The notes beneath the pieces were generated by a model. It was not told the origin of the DNA and searched no databases. It saw only the letters and a program-made list of their open reading frames with translations. 33,507 nt of DNA from an uncultured bacterium (lineage in GTDB: Bacteria > Patescibacteriota > Minisyncoccia > Phycocordibacterales > UBA9973), in assembly GCA_903904195.1 (NCBI GenBank), contig CAIVBM010000034.1, forward strand, positions 1-33,507, read 5' to 3'. A program made the translations under genes and the position numbers. Within the stretch, counting starts at the first letter, position 1, and each line of letters starts with the position of its first letter. Below are positions 1 to 7,701 of this stretch, piece by piece.

Positions 1-1688
1 GTAACAATGTCTTTGAAGGAGCAGGCATCGCCCATACTCGTTGGGCTACACATGGCATACCTTCAGATTTAAATGCTCATCCACATCTATCAAACGACGG
101 AACCATAGCAATAGTTCACAATGGAATAATTGAAAATTATCTTTCTCTTAAAAAAGTTTTAATAAATAAGGGATACAAATTTAAAAGTGAGACCGACACA
201 GAAGTTTTGGCAAATCTAATTGAAGATATAAAGAAAAACGCAAAAATAAAAAGAGGGATGAGTATAGATGAAGCAGTACGACTAGCATTAGAGCAAGTAA
301 TTGGTGCTTATGCTATTTTAGTCATATCAAAAGATGATCCAGACACAATGGTAATAGCCAAACTAAGCAGTCCGGCAGTTATTGGTATTGGAAATGGCGA
401 GTTTTTTATCGCTTCTGATGCCACACCCATCATTGAACATACAAAAAAGGTGGTTTATTTAGAAGATGGTGAAATGGCGATAATAAGTAAAGAAAAAAAC
501 AAAAAACTTTCTCTTAAAATCAAAAATATAAAAAATAATATTATTAAAAATCCATATATACACCAACTAAAGACTAAAATAGAGGAACTAGAAAAAGGTG
601 GTTTTCCACATTTTATGATAAAAGAGATTTTTGATCAGCCAGAATCTCTCAGAAATACCATGCGAGGAAGAATAGTCATGGAAAAAGGAAATGTAAAATT
701 TGGCGGACTTGAAAAATTTAAAAACGAATTCAAAAATCTGGAGCAATTGACTATCATAGGGATGGGCACAGCCAGATTTACCGGCCTTATTGGCGAATAT
801 GCATTTGAAGAATTGGCAAAAATAAAAACAAAAGTAGAATATGGTTCAGAATTTACATATCGTAATGTGGCGACGTCCTTTAACAATGGATTAATAGCTA
901 TTTCACAGTCTGGAGAAACGGCTGATACATTAAACGCCATCAAGAAAGCAAAAAAGGACAAGATACTCACGATCGGAATTGTAAATGTTATCGGTTCGAG
1001 CATTGCCAGAGAAGTAAATGCTGGAATATATAACCACATAGGGCCAGAAACAGCAGTAGCTTCGACCAAGGCATCCACTTCACAAGTTCTTCTCCTTATC
1101 ATGCTCGCTATTTACTTTGGAAGAATGCGAAATTTATCTAAAAATAATGGACAAGAAATTTTAAAGGAAATAGAAAAGCTTCCCTCACTCGTAGAAATAA
1201 TTTTAAAAGATGCAAAGCAAATAAAAGAACTTGCAAAAAAATACAAGAAAAGTTCAAACTTCTTTTTCCTTGGACGAAAATATAATGCTGGTACTGCTAT
1301 GGAAGGCGCGCTCAAGATGAAAGAGTGTTCATATATTCATGCCGAGGGATGCAATGGAGCTGAACTCAAACATGGCCCTATTTCTCTCATAGATAAAGAT
1401 TTTCCATCACTTGTCATAGCACCGATGGATAGTATGTATGAAAAAAATAAGACACACATACAAGAAATAAAAGCTAGGGGTGGTAAAGTCATCGCTCTTA
1501 CTACTATCGGTAATAAAGAATTAAATAGTATCGCTGATGATGTGATATATATTCCAAAAACTCTTGAAATACTAACTCCAATATTAGCTTTTATACCAAT
1601 GCAACTTTTGGCATACTATATAGCGGTAGAACGTGGTAATGATGTAGACAAGCCTCGCAACTTGGCAAAAAGCGTAACTGTAGAATAG
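1..1688 (+). CDS. glmS: Glutamine--fructose-6-phosphate aminotransferase (isomerizing), 5' end missing
   Basis: Converts fructose-6-phosphate and glutamine to glucosamine-6-phosphate, the first step towards UDP-GlcNAc and peptidoglycan. The gene runs in from the left edge; the reading frame begins at base 3, so the N-terminal catalytic Cys and first strands are outside the window. The first visible residues include HTRWATHG and a VHNGIIENY stretch, both typical of the class II glutamine amidotransferase domain. Two sugar-isomerase (SIS) domains follow, with an SQSGETADT phosphosugar-binding loop, GPETAVASTKA, and EGCNGAELKHGP in the second SIS domain. The C-terminus DVDKPRNLAKSVTVE is the canonical GlmS ending. 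TTG at 207 is an internal codon, not a start. The gene is followed by a convergent NUDIX gene after 7 bases, with no obvious terminator. The identification is secure. Confidence 0.97.
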   Translation, partial: NNVFEGAGIAHTRWATHGIPSDLNAHPHLSNDGTIAIVHNGIIENYLSLKKVLINKGYKFKSETDTEVLANLIEDIKKNAKIKRGMSIDEAVRLALEQVIGAYAILVISKDDPDTMVIAKLSSPAVIGIGNGEFFIASDATPIIEHTKKVVYLEDGEMAIISKEKNKKLSLKIKNIKNNIIKNPYIHQLKTKIEELEKGGFPHFMIKEIFDQPESLRNTMRGRIVMEKGNVKFGGLEKFKNEFKNLEQLTIIGMGTARFTGLIGEYAFEELAKIKTKVEYGSEFTYRNVATSFNNGLIAISQSGETADTLNAIKKAKKDKILTIGIVNVIGSSIAREVNAGIYNHIGPETAVASTKASTSQVLLLIMLAIYFGRMRNLSKNNGQEILKEIEKLPSLVEIILKDAKQIKELAKKYKKSSNFFFLGRKYNAGTAMEGALKMKECSYIHAEGCNGAELKHGPISLIDKDFPSLVIAPMDSMYEKNKTHIQEIKARGGKVIALTTIGNKELNSIADDVIYIPKTLEILTPILAFIPMQLLAYYIAVERGNDVDKPRNLAKSVTVE

Positions 1689-1695
1689 AAAATTA

Positions 1696-2214
1696 CTAAA
1701 TATGTTTTAGATAATATTTAAGCGCTTCATGAAAAGGTTTTGCGTATCTGCGTGGATGTAAAGCTAAATCACGACTTAAAATATTTGGAGATAAAAATTT
1801 ATAACTAGCTATTTCATGAGGGTCGACTGATACTTTTTCTGATTTTCCTATAAACAAATGATGAATTCCTCGTATTTTATAACCGATTACATCAAACCTC
1901 CCAATGTCTTTTAAGGGAATTGTAATACCGAGTTCTTCTTTTAATTCCCTTTTTGCAGAAATTTCATAACTTTCTCCTTGTTCAATATGTCCTCCAGCAG
2001 AAGATGTGATCTGATTTCGGTATCTTTTTATATTATGTGGCCTTTTACAAACCATAATTTCTCCTTTTGTATTAAAAAGCAAAATGTGAACAAACCTTGT
2101 AAAAAGTCTTAATTTTTTTGCATCTTCTTTTGTTCCAGCACGTATGATATTATCATTTATATCAACCAAATCGTATATTCCAACGTTTTCTGGATTTTTA
2201 ATATTACGTTTCAT
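1696..2214 (-). CDS. NUDIX hydrolase
   Basis: A 172-residue protein with a complete Nudix box: GHIEQGESYEISAK followed by RELKEELGI fits G-x5-E-x7-REUxEExGU with all metal-binding Glu residues present. The N-terminal layout (a short strand with DLVDINDNII, then a FVHILLFNTKGEIMVCKR strand) resembles the IPP-isomerase-like and YfcD-like Nudix subfamily. Members hydrolyse nucleoside diphosphate derivatives or isomerise IPP; the substrate cannot be read from the sequence. It converges on glmS and diverges from the kinase-like gene at 2229. Only 14 bases separate the two divergent ATGs. A TATAAT box lies 6 bases before this ATG on its own strand, so the mRNA is probably leaderless. Function beyond Nudix hydrolase is unknown. 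Confidence 0.9.
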   Translation of the reverse strand: MKRNIKNPENVGIYDLVDINDNIIRAGTKEDAKKLRLFTRFVHILLFNTKGEIMVCKRPHNIKRYRNQITSSAGGHIEQGESYEISAKRELKEELGITIPLKDIGRFDVIGYKIRGIHHLFIGKSEKVSVDPHEIASYKFLSPNILSRDLALHPRRYAKPFHEALKYYLKHI

Positions 2215-2220
2215 ATTTGA

Positions 2221-2226
2221 ATTATA
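2221..2226 (-). promoter_or_regulatory. -10 box of the NUDIX gene, implies leaderless mRNA
   Basis: The minus strand reads TATAAT here, ending 6 bases before the ATG at 2214. Transcription would start at or within a base or two of the start codon. No Shine-Dalgarno is present. The box lies almost entirely in the 14-base gap between the divergent ATGs. Confidence 0.55.
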
Positions 2227-2228
2227 TC

Positions 2229-2960
2229 ATGAATTTATCATATAAAATTTTAGAAAAAGATTATTATAAAACGTTGCGCTTTCTTTCTAATTGTTTAAAT
2301 GTAAAAAACAAATCTATCTCTGATGCTAAACTTCCTTATTTATTAGAAAATAAAACTTTTCTTAAGTTAAAACCAAAAAGTTGTTGGATAATTTCTGCTA
2401 TATCAGGGGCAGGTAAAACAACTATATCAAAACAATTAGTTTCTGTAAAATTCATAAAATTACCAAATGTAACAACAAGACTTAAACGTTCAGAAGAGAA
2501 GGATGGTGATTATATATTTATTAACAAATCTAAATTCTTGTCATGGAACCATAAAAATCTTTTATTTCACCCCCACAAAAGAAATGGTGTATGGCAAGCT
2601 ATATTAAAAAAAGATATAGAAAAGTTAAAAAAAGGAAAAACACTTTTTTATCTAGATAAAAGTGTTGCTTCTTCAATTATTCTTGAAAAATCTTTACCAA
2701 AAAAAGTTGAATTCACTTTTTTGTATCTACTTGCTCCAACATTTAAAGAACTTTTAAAAAGAATACTAAAAAGAGAATCCTTAAGAAGGAAAAAAGAAAA
2801 ACGTCTCAATGAAGAAGATATACTTAAAAGGTTTAAAGAAGAAATTAACGATATGAGAAAAAGTATAAATCTTCCTTATGTTTATATCGTTAATGATTCT
2901 CTCAGTAGAGTAAGGAAACTTTTAAATAAGCCTATAAAAGATTCACGAAGTGTAAAATAA
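2229..2960 (+). CDS. Guanylate kinase-like P-loop protein
   Basis: A 243-residue protein read from ATG 2229; an in-frame TTG four codons upstream is less likely. It has a Walker A loop (ISGAGKTT, about residue 60), a guanylate-kinase-like GMP-binding stretch NVTTRLKRSEEKDGDYIFI (compare TTRxPRxGExxGxDYxF), a lid-like RLNEEDILKRFKEEINDM, and the late YVYIVND strand typical of Gmk. About 50 N-terminal residues precede the P-loop and are not part of the usual Gmk fold. Gmk phosphorylates GMP to GDP, which would suit its place next to the purine genes, but the protein is divergent and the specificity is inferred. No SD is visible. The gene is very A-rich and Lys-rich, like its neighbours. Confidence 0.7.
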   Translation: MNLSYKILEKDYYKTLRFLSNCLNVKNKSISDAKLPYLLENKTFLKLKPKSCWIISAISGAGKTTISKQLVSVKFIKLPNVTTRLKRSEEKDGDYIFINKSKFLSWNHKNLLFHPHKRNGVWQAILKKDIEKLKKGKTLFYLDKSVASSIILEKSLPKKVEFTFLYLLAPTFKELLKRILKRESLRRKKEKRLNEEDILKRFKEEINDMRKSINLPYVYIVNDSLSRVRKLLNKPIKDSRSVK

Positions 2961-2983
2961 TCTATTTGTTTTTAACTCACAGA

Positions 2984-2989
2984 TATACT
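2984..2989 (+). promoter_or_regulatory. -10 box of purL
   Basis: TATACT lies 11 bases before the purL ATG. Transcription would begin about 4-5 bases before the start codon, leaving no room for an SD. It lies in the 40-base gap after the kinase-like gene. No good -35 is evident. Confidence 0.5.
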
Positions 2990-3000
2990 AATATATCTAT

Positions 3001-5964
3001 ATGATTTCACGGATATATGTAATGCCTAAAAATGAAGCGATCAAGGCAGATTCATATCTAATTGACTCTAAACTATCTAAAAAAGAGCTTATACAGCTCG
3101 CTCTTGCGCTTACAAATCCAATTTTGGAGAATTATTTCATAAATGAATCTCCTCAAATCAAAGGCTTTTCATTTGCTATAGAAATAGGTTTTTTGCCTGG
3201 AGTTACAGATAATGTCGGTCACACAGTAAAAGAAATAACTAAAGATTTATTACACCTAAAGAAAGATTCTGATTTCCAAGTATTTACTTCAAAAATTTTC
3301 TTTGTAAAGGAAAAGAATACTGAAAAAGTTCGGGAATATTCACTCACTCTCTATAACCCTCTTATCGAGAGGGCTAATATCGTATCTATAAAATCTAACA
3401 AAATAAACTTTTTAAATGAAATACCAAAAGTAATTCTCAAAAAAAGAAAACTTGTTATAAATGTATCACTTGGGTCAGATGACGAACTTATTGAAATTGG
3501 AAAAAAGGGAATAAAGAATGATGATGGCACAAGGAGAGGGCCACTCGCTTTAGATTTGTCTTCAATGAAAGTTATCAAAGAATATTTTTCTAAACTAAAA
3601 AGAAATCCAACAGATATAGAATTAGAATCCCTAGCCCAAACTTGGTCTGAACACTGCAAACACACTATTTTTGCTAATCCTATAGACGATATCAAGGATG
3701 GCTTATATAAAACTTATATCAAAGGCGCTACAAATTTAATACGAAAAAATATTCAAGAAAAAGGCGGACAAGATTTCTGTGTTTCTGTATTTTCTGATAA
3801 TGCCGGAGGAATAATCTTTGATAACGATTATTTAATCACCCATAAAGTTGAGACTCACAACAGTCCTTCGGCGCTTGATCCATTTGGAGGAGCAGTCACG
3901 GGGATAGTAGGAGTAAATCGTGACACGATTGGCTTTGGGCTCGGCGCAAAACCAGTAGGAAATGTATATGGTTTTTGTTTTGGCGAACCAAATGATAAAA
4001 AACCTCTTTTCCGTGATAAAGAAAAAAAGCAAAAGATGCTTTCTCTAAAAAGGATAATGGATGGTGTGGTAAAAGGCATAAATGTGGGCGGAAACTGTTC
4101 TGGAATTCCAACTGTTTCTGGATTTGTAAAGTTTGACGACCGTTACAGAGCAAAACCTTTAGTCTTTGCCGGCACAGTAGGATTAATTCCAAGAAAAATA
4201 AATGGAAAACCATCACACGAAAAGACTGCTTTAGCGGGGGATTATATTGTGATCGTTGGTGGAAGAGTAGGATTAGACGGTATACACGGCGCCACTTTTT
4301 CTTCTGTAGTAATGGATTCAAATTCTCCAGCCACTGCAGTACAAATAGGTGATCCTATCACACAGAAAAAGTTGAGTGATGCATTGATCAAAGAAGCACG
4401 TGATATGGATTTATATAACAGTATTACCGACGATGGTGCTGGGGGGCTTTCTTGTTCAGTTGCAGAGATGGCAAAAGAATGCGGTGGAGCAAAAGTATTT
4501 TTAGATAAAGTTCCTCTCAAATATCCTGGTTTGAGCCCTTGGGAAATTTGGATTTCTGAATCACAAGAACGAATGACACTCTCTGTGCCGAAAAATAAAT
4601 GGAAAATATTTAATAAACTTATGCAAAGTCGTGGTGTAGAAGCCACAGCAATAGGTGAATTTACCAGTTCTCCCAAAATCATCGTGCAATATGGCGGGAA
4701 AAAGATTATGGATATGGAAATGGAATTTCTACACAATGGATTACCAAAACATCATCTAAAAACAGAACCAAATAAATTCACCTCTCCCCAAACCCCTCTC
4801 CTTAATAAGGAGAGGGGAAAAAGGGGTGAGGTATATACTAAAACTCTAGAAACCTTACTTGCAGAAAACAACGTCAGTGGTTTTAATTTTATTTCACAGC
4901 AATATGACCACGAGGTGCAAGCATCTTCAGTTTTGAAGCCCACCACAGGCGCTGGCCGTATAAACACTGATGCTCAAGTCTTTCGTCCTGTTTTAAATTC
5001 CAATAAGGGTGCGGTATTATCAACCGGAATTTGTCCTTCTTATGGAGACATCAGCACTTATCACATGGCATCTTGCGCATTAGATACTGCAATAAGAAAT
5101 TCTATCGCCTGTGGAGGAACACTTTCAGAACTCGCTATCTTGGACAATTTCTGTTGGTGCTCATCAAATGACCCAAAACGCCTAGCACAGCTCGTAGACG
5201 CGGTAAAGGCCTGTTATGACTGCGCTGTGGGCTATGGCACTCCTTTTATCTCGGGAAAAGACAGTATGTTCAATGATTTTAAAGGCTATGATGAAAGGGG
5301 TAATGAGGTCGCTATTTCTATACCGCCAACACTTTTAATTTCCGCAATTAGTGTGATGCCTGATTTATATAAAACTGTTTCTCCGGAATTTAAAAATAAT
5401 GGCGATGTTATTTACTTGTTGGGAGAAACAAATGATGAGCTCGGCGGGGGAGAGTATTTTAAAATGCTTGCAAAAAATATCCACCCCGCCTTGAAAGGCA
5501 CCCAGGAAGAGGGGAATAATACAATTGGGCAAAATGTTCCGAAAGTTGATTTAGAAAAAAATACAAAAACTTATCTGGCCACAGAAAAAGCTATCCAGAA
5601 AGAACTTTTAGCTTCATCAATGTCTGTGACTTCAGGCGGATTAGCGATTGCCTTAGCCAAAGCCTGCGTAGGAGGGAATATCGGATGCAAGGTTTCAATC
5701 GACAAAATAAACGGAAGCCTTGCTTCCGTTTTATCGATAGATGCCAAGCTTTTTTCCGAAAGCCAAGGCAGAATTCTTATTTCTGTATCTCCAAAAAATA
5801 TTAAAGAATTTGAGAGTATAATGAAAGATATCAGTTATTTTAGACTTGGAAAAGTAATAAAAGGCGAAAAATTATTAATTACAGATAGAAAAAATGAAGT
5901 AGTTGATACAAATGTTAAAAAATTGACTAATATTTATCATAAATTCTCAAATTCACAAAAATGA
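3001..5964 (+). CDS. purL: Phosphoribosylformylglycinamidine synthase, synthetase subunit (large type lacking the glutaminase domain)
   Basis: Makes FGAM from FGAR, ATP and ammonia (purine step 4). The 987 residues contain a PurS-like N-terminal domain (GFLPGVTDNVGHT at about 75), the linker with AQTWSEHCKH, and two PurM-like halves (VETHNSPSALDPFGGAVTGI near 283; later TGICPSYGDISTYHM and GKDSMF). This is the layout of the long E. coli-type PurL, but the protein stops before the C-terminal glutaminase domain, which is encoded separately at 7702. Residues 594-611 (TSPQTPLLNKERGKRGEV) are translated from a palindromic repeat inserted in frame. A terminator-like hairpin is also present in codons around 5709-5731. 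The stop overlaps the next ATG (ATGA), suggesting translational coupling to the Cys-rich protein. Confidence 0.96.
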   Translation: MISRIYVMPKNEAIKADSYLIDSKLSKKELIQLALALTNPILENYFINESPQIKGFSFAIEIGFLPGVTDNVGHTVKEITKDLLHLKKDSDFQVFTSKIFFVKEKNTEKVREYSLTLYNPLIERANIVSIKSNKINFLNEIPKVILKKRKLVINVSLGSDDELIEIGKKGIKNDDGTRRGPLALDLSSMKVIKEYFSKLKRNPTDIELESLAQTWSEHCKHTIFANPIDDIKDGLYKTYIKGATNLIRKNIQEKGGQDFCVSVFSDNAGGIIFDNDYLITHKVETHNSPSALDPFGGAVTGIVGVNRDTIGFGLGAKPVGNVYGFCFGEPNDKKPLFRDKEKKQKMLSLKRIMDGVVKGINVGGNCSGIPTVSGFVKFDDRYRAKPLVFAGTVGLIPRKINGKPSHEKTALAGDYIVIVGGRVGLDGIHGATFSSVVMDSNSPATAVQIGDPITQKKLSDALIKEARDMDLYNSITDDGAGGLSCSVAEMAKECGGAKVFLDKVPLKYPGLSPWEIWISESQERMTLSVPKNKWKIFNKLMQSRGVEATAIGEFTSSPKIIVQYGGKKIMDMEMEFLHNGLPKHHLKTEPNKFTSPQTPLLNKERGKRGEVYTKTLETLLAENNVSGFNFISQQYDHEVQASSVLKPTTGAGRINTDAQVFRPVLNSNKGAVLSTGICPSYGDISTYHMASCALDTAIRNSIACGGTLSELAILDNFCWCSSNDPKRLAQLVDAVKACYDCAVGYGTPFISGKDSMFNDFKGYDERGNEVAISIPPTLLISAISVMPDLYKTVSPEFKNNGDVIYLLGETNDELGGGEYFKMLAKNIHPALKGTQEEGNNTIGQNVPKVDLEKNTKTYLATEKAIQKELLASSMSVTSGGLAIALAKACVGGNIGCKVSIDKINGSLASVLSIDAKLFSESQGRILISVSPKNIKEFESIMKDISYFRLGKVIKGEKLLITDRKNEVVDTNVKKLTNIYHKFSNSQK
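4781..4831. repeat. GC-rich palindromic repeat, copy 1, in frame inside purL
   Basis: A 51-base (17-codon) imperfect palindrome. The left arm is CCTCTCCCCAAACCCCTCTC and the right arm carries GGAGAGGGG and AGGGGTGAGG, around the short AT loop TTAATAA. Composition is strikingly unlike the AT-rich host gene. A second copy with the same arms but a different loop lies at 7632-7688. The insert keeps the purL frame open and adds about 17-18 residues at what should be a surface linker. Confidence 0.9.
5709..5731. repeat. Perfect hairpin inside purL resembling an intrinsic terminator
   Basis: AAACGGAAGC and GCTTCCGTTT form a perfect 10-bp stem with a 3-base loop, followed by one more T. It codes INGSLASVL. 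It is shorter than the two larger palindromic inserts and may be another small mobile palindrome or a weak attenuator inside the operon. Confidence 0.7.
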
Positions 5965-7631
5965 AAACAGAAAACGAAAACCGAATATGCCAGAATTGCA
6001 AGAAAGAATTCGTTATAGAACCGGATGATTTTTCTTTTTACGAAAAGATGAAGGTGCCAGCACCAGAAAAATGTCCGCAATGCAGAAATCAGTTACGCAT
6101 GCTTTTTAGAAATTTTAAAACTCTTTACAAAAGACCTTCCAGTAAAACGGGGAAAATGATCGTTTCTATGTATAGTCCTGATGTGCCATTTCCTGTTTAT
6201 GATATAGAAGAGTGGTGGGCGGATGATTGGGATGCTTCATCTTGTGCCATAGATCTTGATCTTTCTTTTCCATTCATAAAACAAATCGGTGAACTGGCAA
6301 ATAAAGTCCCTCGTTTTGCCATAATGAATACAAAAAGCACTAATTGTGAGTATTCAAATATAACTTTTAAATCAAATAATTGTTATCTAATTTTTGGTTG
6401 TGTGGAAGATGAAAACTGCGATTATGGACATATTGTCTGGAATTCAACTGATTGTGTTGATAATTTATATGTATATAAATGTGAGCTTTGTTATGAATGC
6501 ATAGACTGCCTGGGGTCAAATAGATTACTTTATTCGCAAGAATGTGAAGCCTGTGTGGACTCCATCGGCCTCTATGACTGCCGTGGTTGTACTAATTGTA
6601 TTGGCTGTGTCGGTTTACGCCAACAATCTTACAATATATTTAACCAGCCAGTTACAAAAGAAGAATATAAAAAATTCTTACAAGAATATCCGATAAATAA
6701 AAAAGAAAATATTGAATATATATTCAATAAACGAGAGGAAATGCGAAAACAAAAATCAGCTCGTTCTGTTTTTGGTTCACATAATAATAATGTCTCTGGA
6801 GACCATGTATATAATGCTCATAATGTTCATCAATCATTTGACATAAAGGGCGGAGAAAATAGTAAATATTGTTTTACTTCGGGAAAAGTAGTTGAATCTT
6901 ATGACATATCATTTAATCCAAACATTGAGTATAGTTATCAATCCTTAGCTTCTTTATCAAGCAGTAATTTAGTTGGCGTACATTTAGTTAATGATTCCAG
7001 TCACGCATATTATTCTGAAACTTGTTTCAATTGTAAGAATTTATTTGGCTGTTTTGGTTTAAGGAATAAACAATATTGTATTTTAAATAAGCAGTATACA
7101 AAAGAAGAATACGAAAGACTTGTTCCTAAAATTATTGAAAACATGAAAAAGAGTGGGGATTGGGGTAATTTTTTTCCAGCATGGATGAGTCCGTTCGGCT
7201 ACAACGAATCCATAGTAAATGAATATATGCCTCTAAAAAAAGAAGAAGCTTTAGCTTTAGGATTTAAATGGAAAGATAACATTCCAAGCACCACTGGAAA
7301 AGAAAACTGTGTTTATAATGAATTGCCCAACAATGCAGAAGAATACAACGACGAAAAACTCTTACCATTAATTTTAAAATGTGAATCATGCGCCAAAAAT
7401 TATCGTTTTATTTCAAGAGAAATCGCTTTTTACAAAAGAATGAAGCTAGCTCTTCCAAGTAAATGTTTTAATTGTAGACATGCGGAACGTATGAATAAAA
7501 GAAATCCACGAAATTTATGGGAAGTTAACTGCGCAAAATGCGGTACTGAAACTCTTACATCATATAAACCTGAAGATCAAAAAATTTATAAAATTTATTG
7601 CGAAAAATGTTATCAGCAGGAAGTATATTGA
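5961..7631 (+). CDS. Cys-rich zinc-ribbon protein of unknown function, between purL and purQ
   Basis: A 556-residue protein with near-matching metal-binding modules at both ends. The N-terminus has CQNCKKEF...FYEKMKVPAPEKCPQCR and the C-terminus has CESCAKNY...FYKRMKLALPSKCFNCR plus a further CAKCG/CEKC pair. The middle is rich in Cys, with many C-x2-C pairs, and contains two copies of a unit reading GCVGLRQQSYNIFNQPVTKEEY and GCFGLRNKQYCILNKQYTKEEY. No enzyme fold, signal peptide or membrane segment is recognisable. I associate this type of protein with CPR genomes, where its role is not known to me. Its ATG overlaps the purL TGA, so it is translationally coupled to purL. The stop codon's last base abuts a palindromic repeat. 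Zinc binding is inferred from the Cys spacing. Confidence 0.85.
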   Translation: MKTENENRICQNCKKEFVIEPDDFSFYEKMKVPAPEKCPQCRNQLRMLFRNFKTLYKRPSSKTGKMIVSMYSPDVPFPVYDIEEWWADDWDASSCAIDLDLSFPFIKQIGELANKVPRFAIMNTKSTNCEYSNITFKSNNCYLIFGCVEDENCDYGHIVWNSTDCVDNLYVYKCELCYECIDCLGSNRLLYSQECEACVDSIGLYDCRGCTNCIGCVGLRQQSYNIFNQPVTKEEYKKFLQEYPINKKENIEYIFNKREEMRKQKSARSVFGSHNNNVSGDHVYNAHNVHQSFDIKGGENSKYCFTSGKVVESYDISFNPNIEYSYQSLASLSSSNLVGVHLVNDSSHAYYSETCFNCKNLFGCFGLRNKQYCILNKQYTKEEYERLVPKIIENMKKSGDWGNFFPAWMSPFGYNESIVNEYMPLKKEEALALGFKWKDNIPSTTGKENCVYNELPNNAEEYNDEKLLPLILKCESCAKNYRFISREIAFYKRMKLALPSKCFNCRHAERMNKRNPRNLWEVNCAKCGTETLTSYKPEDQKIYKIYCEKCYQQEVY

Positions 7632-7688
7632 CCTCTCCCCAAACCCCTCTCCATCTGCATAATGGAGAGGGGAAAGAAAGGGGTGAGG
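7632..7688. repeat. GC-rich palindromic repeat, copy 2, intergenic before purQ
   Basis: The same arms as the copy inside purL (CCTCTCCCCAAACCCCTCTC; GGAGAGGGG; AGGGGTGAGG), but with a different loop (ATCTGCATAAT) and one extra base pair or so in the right-hand spacer. It starts on the base after the stop of the Cys-rich gene and ends about 13 bases before the purQ ATG. Its last bases, GAGGG, could serve as a distant SD for purQ. Confidence 0.9.
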
Positions 7689-7701
7689 GAATTAAAGACA
7701 T

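Noticed and set aside
2961-3000. A purine riboswitch before purL
   Set aside because: The gap is 40 bases, the leader would be 4-5 bases, and no conserved purine or PRPP aptamer sequence is visible here or before guaA, purH or purE.
4781-7688. The two GC-rich palindromes as a CRISPR array
   Set aside because: There are only two copies nearly 3 kb apart, with no regular spacers; they are dispersed palindromic repeats.
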